DNA of 10,741 nucleotides from Palsa-461 sp040414865. Lineage in GTDB: Bacteria; Actinomycetota; Acidimicrobiia; Acidimicrobiales; RAAP-2. The position numbers were made by a program, and so were the translations under genes. Location of the stretch: assembly GCA_040414865.1 (NCBI GenBank), contig JBEDUR010000156.1, positions 1 through 10,741 on the forward strand, given 5' to 3'. The notes under the pieces are model-generated. The model was not told where the DNA came from, made no database searches, and saw only the letters and a program-made list of their open reading frames with translations. Below are positions 6,600 through 10,741 of this stretch, piece by piece. How positions within the stretch are numbered: position 1 is the stretch's first letter; each line of letters begins with the position of its first letter.

Positions 6600-7151
6600 C
6601 TGGTACTACGCAACCGGCGGACCGCTGCGGCCACACCGGCGATACCGAACAGCGCCGCCAGCCCTCCGCCGAGGGGCCAGACCAGGCTGCCGGCCCCGGT
6701 CTTGGGGGTGGGACGCCCCAGGTCGGTCACGATCTGGGACGGGTGCGTGGCCTCCTGGGTTGGTGGGGTCGTGCCGGGGGTGGTGGGCGGTGGGGTCGGC
6801 GTGACCGCCGCCACGCTGAACGGCTCACAGTCGCTCATTGAGCCGGTGTTGTTGGGGTCGCCGCTATACATGGCCAGGAACGAGTAGCTACCCGCCGCTA
6901 ACGGGCCAGTGGGCGTCGAGTCGGCCGAGCCGCCCATCAACGTGGTCGCCGGCGAGGTGGTGCCAGGCCCACTGCACGAACCGTTCGTGAAGAAGGTGAA
7001 GGTCACGGTGCCGGTGGGGGCGAGACTCCCGGACCCCCCGGTCACTGTGGCCGTGTCGAGCGCCGACGACCCGGTGGTGTTGGTGTTGGCCCAGGGGGCT
7101 CCGTTGGCGCCATTGTGCACCTCAGTAGTTGTCATGGAGGTGATCTGGGTG
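6238..7151 (-). repeat. Right arm of the ~0.91 kb inverted repeat
   Basis: Reverse-complement counterpart of 1052-1963. The outer end (7151) lies inside the SGNH gene, between the codons for the hydrolase domain (VLQA) and TQITSMTTTEV. The inner end (6238) truncates the sortase copy. Compared with the left arm it has one extra codon in the Pro/Thr stalk and one G fewer at 6483-6485. The two arms enclose 4274 bases. Confidence 0.9.
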
Positions 7152-8014
7152 GCCTGGAGTACAGCGTCGGCCAACAAGGCCGCACCCGCTTGGGAGGGGT
7201 GAATGTCGCACGTGGTCGACGTCAGATGGATGAGTAGCCCGGCCGCGCACGAGTCACCTCCGAACGCCGCTGCTGCCTGCTGGAACTCCCCGAAACCGTC
7301 GGCAACCCTGCCACCAAACTCCTGAGTCACTTTGGCGATGGTCGCGTTGAGTTCTTCGATGATCCCAGTCTCGGCCGCGTCGGCGTAGTCAAGCGAGTAG
7401 TACGTCACTGCTACGAGTTCACCGTTGAAGCCGGCCGTCTCAAGGCCGGAATAGATAGTGGTGAGGTTGCTGGACAAAGTTTCGAGGAGGCCTGGGAGGC
7501 CCGCCTCGATGCAACTCACGTTGGTGACACCTCCGCAGCCGTCACTGAGGAGGAGCAAGTCGTTTGCCCCGATCATTATCGTGACCAAACCGGTTCCCGG
7601 ATTCGACGCCAGATAGCTCTCGGCAAAGGCAAGTTGACTTCCCGAATAGCTGACATGCAGGGGGCCGATGAACTCACGGTAGTTTTGACAGCCGTTGTCG
7701 GGCCTCGTTCCGGTGATCAGGCTGGTGCTGGTCTCACCGGGGCAGCTGGCGTTGGCCAGCGTCTTCTGAGGCCGGAACAAATCCGATGCCAACTGAGGGA
7801 AACCCACGAACACGTCGGGATCGACGCCTGGTTCGACGAGCAAGGGGTTGTAACCGAAGGACACCGAGTCGCCCAAGGCCAGGTAGTTGTTTGTGTCGTT
7901 GTTGCTCGGGCTGACGGCCGAGGCAGGCGCGGCCGTTGGTCCTCCGAAGAGTCCGAAGAGGCTGAATCCCGCGAAGACGATTCCCGCAACCCAGAGCGGT
8001 CCAGATCGCTGCAT
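6596..8014 (-). CDS. Secreted SGNH/GDSL hydrolase fused to Ig domain and cell-surface anchor
   Basis: A 472-residue protein. ATG 8014 is preferred over ATG 8029 because a GGAGGGGGG ribosome site falls just before it. A signal peptide (1-33, with a likely cut after ASA) precedes the SGNH domain (about 43-285). Catalytic Ser50 lies in ALGDSVSFGY, block II Gly93 in CPGET, block III in IGAND (148-152, Asn151), and Asp270/His272 in CDIHPSQAG. Six Cys (91, 109, 160, 168, 256, 269) could form three disulfides. From residue 290 the chain becomes an Ig-like domain, stalk, TPKTGAGS, membrane segment and RRLRSTR tail, nearly identical to the left surface protein. It should be a surface-bound esterase or lipase-like enzyme; its substrate (lipid, acetylated glycan) cannot be read. 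Its own downstream sortase copy is broken, so anchoring would depend on the sortase at 1601-2269. Confidence 0.9.
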   Translation of the reverse strand: MQRSGPLWVAGIVFAGFSLFGLFGGPTAAPASAVSPSNNDTNNYLALGDSVSFGYNPLLVEPGVDPDVFVGFPQLASDLFRPQKTLANASCPGETSTSLITGTRPDNGCQNYREFIGPLHVSYSGSQLAFAESYLASNPGTGLVTIMIGANDLLLLSDGCGGVTNVSCIEAGLPGLLETLSSNLTTIYSGLETAGFNGELVAVTYYSLDYADAAETGIIEELNATIAKVTQEFGGRVADGFGEFQQAAAAFGGDSCAAGLLIHLTSTTCDIHPSQAGAALLADAVLQATQITSMTTTEVHNGANGAPWANTNTTGSSALDTATVTGGSGSLAPTGTVTFTFFTNGSCSGPGTTSPATTLMGGSADSTPTGPLAAGSYSFLAMYSGDPNNTGSMSDCEPFSVAAVTPTPPPTTPGTTPPTQEATHPSQIVTDLGRPTPKTGAGSLVWPLGGGLAALFGIAGVAAAVRRLRSTR

Positions 8015-8017
8015 GAA

Positions 8018-8027
8018 CCCCCCTCCC
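8018..8027 (-). promoter_or_regulatory. Ribosome binding site for the SGNH hydrolase
   Basis: On the minus strand GGGAGGGGGG is followed by TTC and ATG (8014). This favours the inner ATG over the one at 8029, which would place the ribosome site inside the gene. The resulting N-terminus (MQRSGPLWVAG) is a normal signal peptide. Confidence 0.6.
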
Positions 8028-8119
8028 ATGAGACCGCCCCAAGCTCTCGTGTTGCGGCTGCAACCCGATCCAATGGCCTTAAGCCAGGCTGGATGACGAT
8101 CATGAGAGCGCGTCTCACA

Positions 8120-9463
8120 TCAGGCTACCAGCCGTCCGAGCTGGTGCCGGAGGCTGGACTCGAGTGCCGGCCGCCGGAATCGATGGCCTAAGGTCGCCAA
8201 TGCCGCGGGCCGTACGCGCTGGGTGGCCAGGGCCAGCAAGTGCGCGCCCTCTTCCCCCAGCATGAGTCGGGGACCAAGCGTTGGAACGGAAAGGACAGCG
8301 GGCCGGCGAAGCACCGCACCGAGAGTGCTGGCGTAGTCGTGAGCGCGGACTGGCTCGGGTGCCACGCCGTTGACCGGTCCTGACGTCCTCGTGTCGACGA
8401 CGGCCCGGTAGTAGATGTCTGTGAGGTCATCGAGATCGATCCACGACGTCCATTGCACCCCGCCGCCTATCGGGCCGCCAAGGCCGGCCGCGAACAGTGG
8501 GCGGAGGAGGCGGAGAACGCCACCCCTTGTGGACTGGACGATCCCGGTGCGCACCCGGACCACCCGCACTCCCGCTTCTTGGGCAACTGATGTGGCGGCT
8601 TCCCAGTCCACCACCAGGTGGGCCAAGAAGTCATCGCCAGGCACGCTGGTCTCAGCCAGCCATTCGTCGCCACGATCCGCCCCGTAATAGCCGATCGCCG
8701 ACGCCACGACGAAGGTGTCTGGTCGAGGGTCGCTTTGTGCGATCACCTGTGCGAGGCGAGCGGTCGGACCGACCCGGCTCTCGCGGATGGCGCGCTTGTG
8801 GGAGGGAGTAAAACGGCCAGCGATCGAAGCCCCGGCCAGGTGGACCACGGCGTTCACTCCGTCGAAGAGCTGGGGATCCGGAGCGTCGGGGCACCATTGG
8901 CGTTCGGTGGCGTCCTTGGGAGGCCGCCGGACCAACCGCACGAGCCGGTGGCCCCCGGTCGAGAGAAGGGACGCCAGCGCCGATCCCACGAGTCCGGAAG
9001 AGCCGGTCAGCGCGACCGTCAATGGCTCGGGACCGAGAGCAGCCATCTCCCGCTGGACGACCAGATCGTCGGCGAGCTGCCGGTGGCGGTACCGAAATGT
9101 CCGGCGCAACAGGGGAGCGGGGATCGGGGTCTCGACGAGGTCGGCGACCGTCGTGGTCGACGAGGAGGCGGGAGCGAAGGCATGGACGTGACGCCAGCTG
9201 GGGGGGTGCGACACCACCCGGTCGGTGAACCGACCGGGTGAGCCGAGATCCTCGCGCTCGGCAACACGTGAAACTCCAGCGGGGAACCGGAGCACTGTCC
9301 GTCCGTGCCCGAGTGCGCCTGGCTCCTCGACCACCCGGATAGGCAGCCACGGGGGGAGCAGGCGCGCGATTGCTCCCGGTCGTTCGTGCCAGGCGAGCAC
9401 CTCACCAATCGGGGCTGGCACGACACTTGAGTAGGTGATGCCCAAGGGCGATTCCTCGCTCAC
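8120..9463 (-). CDS. TIGR01777-family epimerase-like oxidoreductase with N-terminal SRPBCC domain
   Basis: A 447-residue two-domain protein. Residues 1-140 form an SRPBCC/START-like ligand-binding domain (PAPIGEVLAWHERPGAIARL, RFTDRVVSHPPSWRHVH). Residues 147-447 are an NAD(P)-binding extended-SDR domain of the YfcH/TIGR01777 type, with TGSSGLVG (153-160), HLAGASIAGR (208-217) and SAIGYYG (255-261), which contains the family's usual active-site Tyr region. The C-terminal DUF1731 segment (about 390-443, RRPAVLSVPTLGPRLMLGE to FRRPALESSLRH) is complete. These proteins are sometimes mislabelled cell-division inhibitors; the substrate is unknown. SRPBCC-TIGR01777 fusions are common in actinobacteria. 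The start is GTG 9463 with a weak ribosome site. The SGNH gene follows 105 bases downstream on the same strand with its own ribosome site; shared transcription is possible but not shown. Confidence 0.88.
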   Translation of the reverse strand: MSEESPLGITYSSVVPAPIGEVLAWHERPGAIARLLPPWLPIRVVEEPGALGHGRTVLRFPAGVSRVAEREDLGSPGRFTDRVVSHPPSWRHVHAFAPASSSTTTVADLVETPIPAPLLRRTFRYRHRQLADDLVVQREMAALGPEPLTVALTGSSGLVGSALASLLSTGGHRLVRLVRRPPKDATERQWCPDAPDPQLFDGVNAVVHLAGASIAGRFTPSHKRAIRESRVGPTARLAQVIAQSDPRPDTFVVASAIGYYGADRGDEWLAETSVPGDDFLAHLVVDWEAATSVAQEAGVRVVRVRTGIVQSTRGGVLRLLRPLFAAGLGGPIGGGVQWTSWIDLDDLTDIYYRAVVDTRTSGPVNGVAPEPVRAHDYASTLGAVLRRPAVLSVPTLGPRLMLGEEGAHLLALATQRVRPAALATLGHRFRRPALESSLRHQLGRLVA

Positions 9464-9556
9464 CCGCTTGGCTCGATGATCGAGACAGCGTAGCGGTGTG
9501 CAGATGTTTTGCCTCCTCCGATCCGCGGGGAGACGAGGTGGCCCCCGTTCGTGGTG

Positions 9557-9569
9557 GAGTGGGCCACTC
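9557..9569. promoter_or_regulatory. 13-base inverted repeat just upstream of a GTG start
   Basis: GAGTGG-G-CCACTC is a perfect inverted repeat ending 7 bases before GTG 9577. It overlaps the only purine-rich stretch that could serve as the ribosome site (GGTGGAG). It could be an operator in the 113-base divergent gap between the TIGR01777 gene and the membrane protein gene. Function is inferred from position only. Confidence 0.25.
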
Positions 9570-9576
9570 TATTCGG

Positions 9577-10086
9577 GTGACTCAACAAAATAGGCAGCCA
9601 GCTCGACCGGCGACTGGGCCGCTGGCCAACGGCGCTGGGCTCATCATCGGCGTGCTCGCGGTGACCACGGTCATCGCCGCCGAGGGCACGCGCCACGAGA
9701 CGATCGGCAAGGTGCGCTCGGCGCGAGCGTCATCGCCATGCTCCTCTACTGGCTGGCCGAGGCGTACGCCCACCACGAGGGCTTGCGATTGCGCGAGCCG
9801 GTCCGCTGGGGGATTCGAGATACCTTCGCCTCGCTCACCGGTTCAGCGACCGTCCTGTTGGGCGCGGCGGTGCCGATCGTGGCTTTGCTCTTCGCCTGGT
9901 TGGTCGGGGCCAGCCTCGAGGTCGCGGTGACCGCTGCTCTGTGGTGCGCGGGAGTGGAGCTTGCGGGTTTCGAGCTGTTCGCCTCGGTCTACCGCCGCCT
10001 TGGTCGTCGGGATATGGCTGTGCAAACGACGCTCGGTCTGGCGATGGGTGTCGCCTATCCTCGGCGTCCGATTGCTGCTCCACTGA
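9577..10086 (+). pseudogene. Multi-pass membrane protein of unknown function, broken by two compensating frameshifts
   Basis: From GTG 9577 the frame encodes VTQQNRQPARP, a first membrane segment (GLIIGVLAVTTVIAAEGTRHET) and GKV. The reading then moves to another frame near 9715 (LGASVIAMLLYWLAEAYAHHEG) and stays there through two more membrane segments (VLLGAAVPIVALLFAWLVG; VAVTAALWCAGVELAGFELF) to LGLAMG. Near 10047-10051 it returns to the first frame (SPILGVRLLLH) and stops at TGA 10084-10086. One base is missing at the first site and one extra at the second, so the total of 510 bases remains a multiple of three. The product would be about 169 residues with about five membrane segments. 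AAEGTRHET followed by YWLAEAYAHH resembles uncharacterised actinobacterial membrane proteins as I recall them. It could be a true pseudogene or an intact gene with two sequence errors. The start codon is uncertain; ATG 9496 is also in frame. Confidence 0.75.
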
Positions 10087-10223
10087 GCCGACCGATGCGG
10101 CGGCGATCGATCCGTAGCTGTCTCCCGCGCCGCGGCCATGGGGTCCGAGCCGGGGCTTCTTGCCTTGAATCGAATGGCTGGCAGCGGTGCGGCGTAGGGT
10201 TTGGGCGTGCGTCGAGGGAGACG

Positions 10224-10228
10224 AGGAG
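10224..10228 (+). promoter_or_regulatory. Ribosome binding site for the FAD-linked oxidase
   Basis: AGGAG lies 4 bases before GTG 10233. It decides this start, because the reading frame is also open further upstream without a stop. Confidence 0.55.
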
Positions 10229-10232
10229 TCGA

Positions 10233-10741
10233 GTGACCACGCTCGCTCAACTCTTCTCGAGTTCAGTTGGGCCAGGCCGCCTGCTGAGCGGCGAGGCCAT
10301 CACCGACGAGCTCACCCACGACGAGTCTCTCGGGAGTGTCCCGACGGTACCGGCCGCTGCAGTCTTTCCGACGACGACCGGGGAGGTGTCCGAGATCCTG
10401 CGCCGGGCCGACGAGCACAGGGTGCCCGTGATTGCCCGAGGCAGCGGCACGGGGCTCTCGGGCGCGGCGATCGCCACCCCCGACGCGCTGCTCGTGTCGT
10501 TCGCCCAGATGCGCGAGATCCTCGAGGTCGACACCGAGAACCACGTGGCCGTCGTTCAGCCCGGGGTGACCCTGGAGGAGCTCGAACGCCGGGTGGCGCC
10601 TCTCGGGCTCGTCTACCCGGTCTTCCCGGGTGAGAACAGTGCCTCGATCGGGGGGAACGTCGCCACCAACGCCGGGGGAATGCGGGCCGTCAAGTACGGC
10701 GTCACCCGGCATCAGGTGCTCGGCTTGGAGGTGGTGCTTCC
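10233..10741 (+). CDS. FAD-linked oxidase, GlcD/D-lactate dehydrogenase type (3' end outside window)
   Basis: The first 169 residues are visible and contain the FAD-binding PCMH-type domain. This includes VFPTTTGEVSEILRRADEHR (44-63), the pyrophosphate loop VIARGSGTGLSGAA (66-79), VQPGVTLEELE (108-118), and the second flavin-contact segment SIGGNVATNAGGMRAVKYG (138-156). The motifs match glycolate oxidase GlcD and related 2-hydroxy-acid (D-lactate, glycolate) dehydrogenases, which oxidise the acid to a 2-oxo acid with FAD. Substrate choice depends on the C-terminal part outside the window. The start is GTG 10233 after AGGAG. It follows the broken membrane protein gene by 146 bases. That gap holds no visible gene and presumably contains its promoter. 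Confidence 0.9.
   Translation, partial: MTTLAQLFSSSVGPGRLLSGEAITDELTHDESLGSVPTVPAAAVFPTTTGEVSEILRRADEHRVPVIARGSGTGLSGAAIATPDALLVSFAQMREILEVDTENHVAVVQPGVTLEELERRVAPLGLVYPVFPGENSASIGGNVATNAGGMRAVKYGVTRHQVLGLEVVL

Noticed and set aside
1052..7151. Composite transposon with inverted ends
   Set aside because: The repeated arms encode surface protein and sortase sequences, with no transposase, terminal IS-type repeats or visible target duplications.
8652..9350. 232-codon minus-strand ORF inside the TIGR01777 gene
   Set aside because: It is a shadow frame of the clearly recognisable SRPBCC-epimerase gene.
9690..10741. In-frame fusion of the membrane protein to the FAD-linked oxidase
   Set aside because: The shifted frame has no stop up to the window end, but residues encoded by 10087-10232 are Arg/Cys-rich nonsense. 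The expected C-terminus (LGVRLLLH, stop at 10086) lies in the other frame, and GTG 10233 has its own ribosome site.

Overview
The window is high-GC DNA (clearly above 60% G+C by eye) with GTG and TTG starts. Its protein families (single-domain class F-type sortase, baeRF protein, TIGR01777 oxidoreductase, Ig-repeat surface proteins) point to an actinobacterium, possibly of the Acidimicrobiia type. The taxon is inferred from composition and families only.

Left part (1-2269, + strand): the 3' end of a secreted Ig-like repeat surface protein with a C-terminal membrane anchor. It overlaps by 4 bases (GTGA) a class F-like sortase, an obvious surface-display pair. Middle (2411-5114, - strand): a short-chain dehydrogenase, a MmcQ/YjbR-family protein and a baeRF-family (eRF1/Vms1-like) protein. 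A mostly empty 763-base stretch follows, then a 99-residue single-pass membrane protein (5878-6177, +).

Right-centre (6193-8014, - strand): a secreted SGNH/GDSL hydrolase whose C-terminal Ig domain, stalk and anchor are nearly identical to those of the left surface protein. It is followed, with the same GTGA overlap, by a second sortase copy that has a 1-base deletion and has lost the whole catalytic half. The shared block (Ig domain + anchor + first half of the sortase) forms an inverted repeat of about 0.91 kb (1052-1963 and 6238-7151) around 4.27 kb of unrelated genes. This is the most notable structure here. It implies domain capture by duplication, and the arms could support inversion or gene conversion that would move the only intact sortase from one surface protein to the other.

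Right end (8120-10741): a TIGR01777 epimerase-like oxidoreductase with an N-terminal SRPBCC domain (-), then a multi-pass membrane protein (+) broken by two compensating frameshifts, then the start of a GlcD-type FAD-linked oxidase (+) that runs off the window.

Functional reading (inference): the two anchored proteins and the sortase form a small cell-envelope system. It is unusual in that the sortase has Asn where the catalytic Arg is expected, and the substrates carry TPKTG/TPKKG rather than LPXTG at the usual sorting-signal position.
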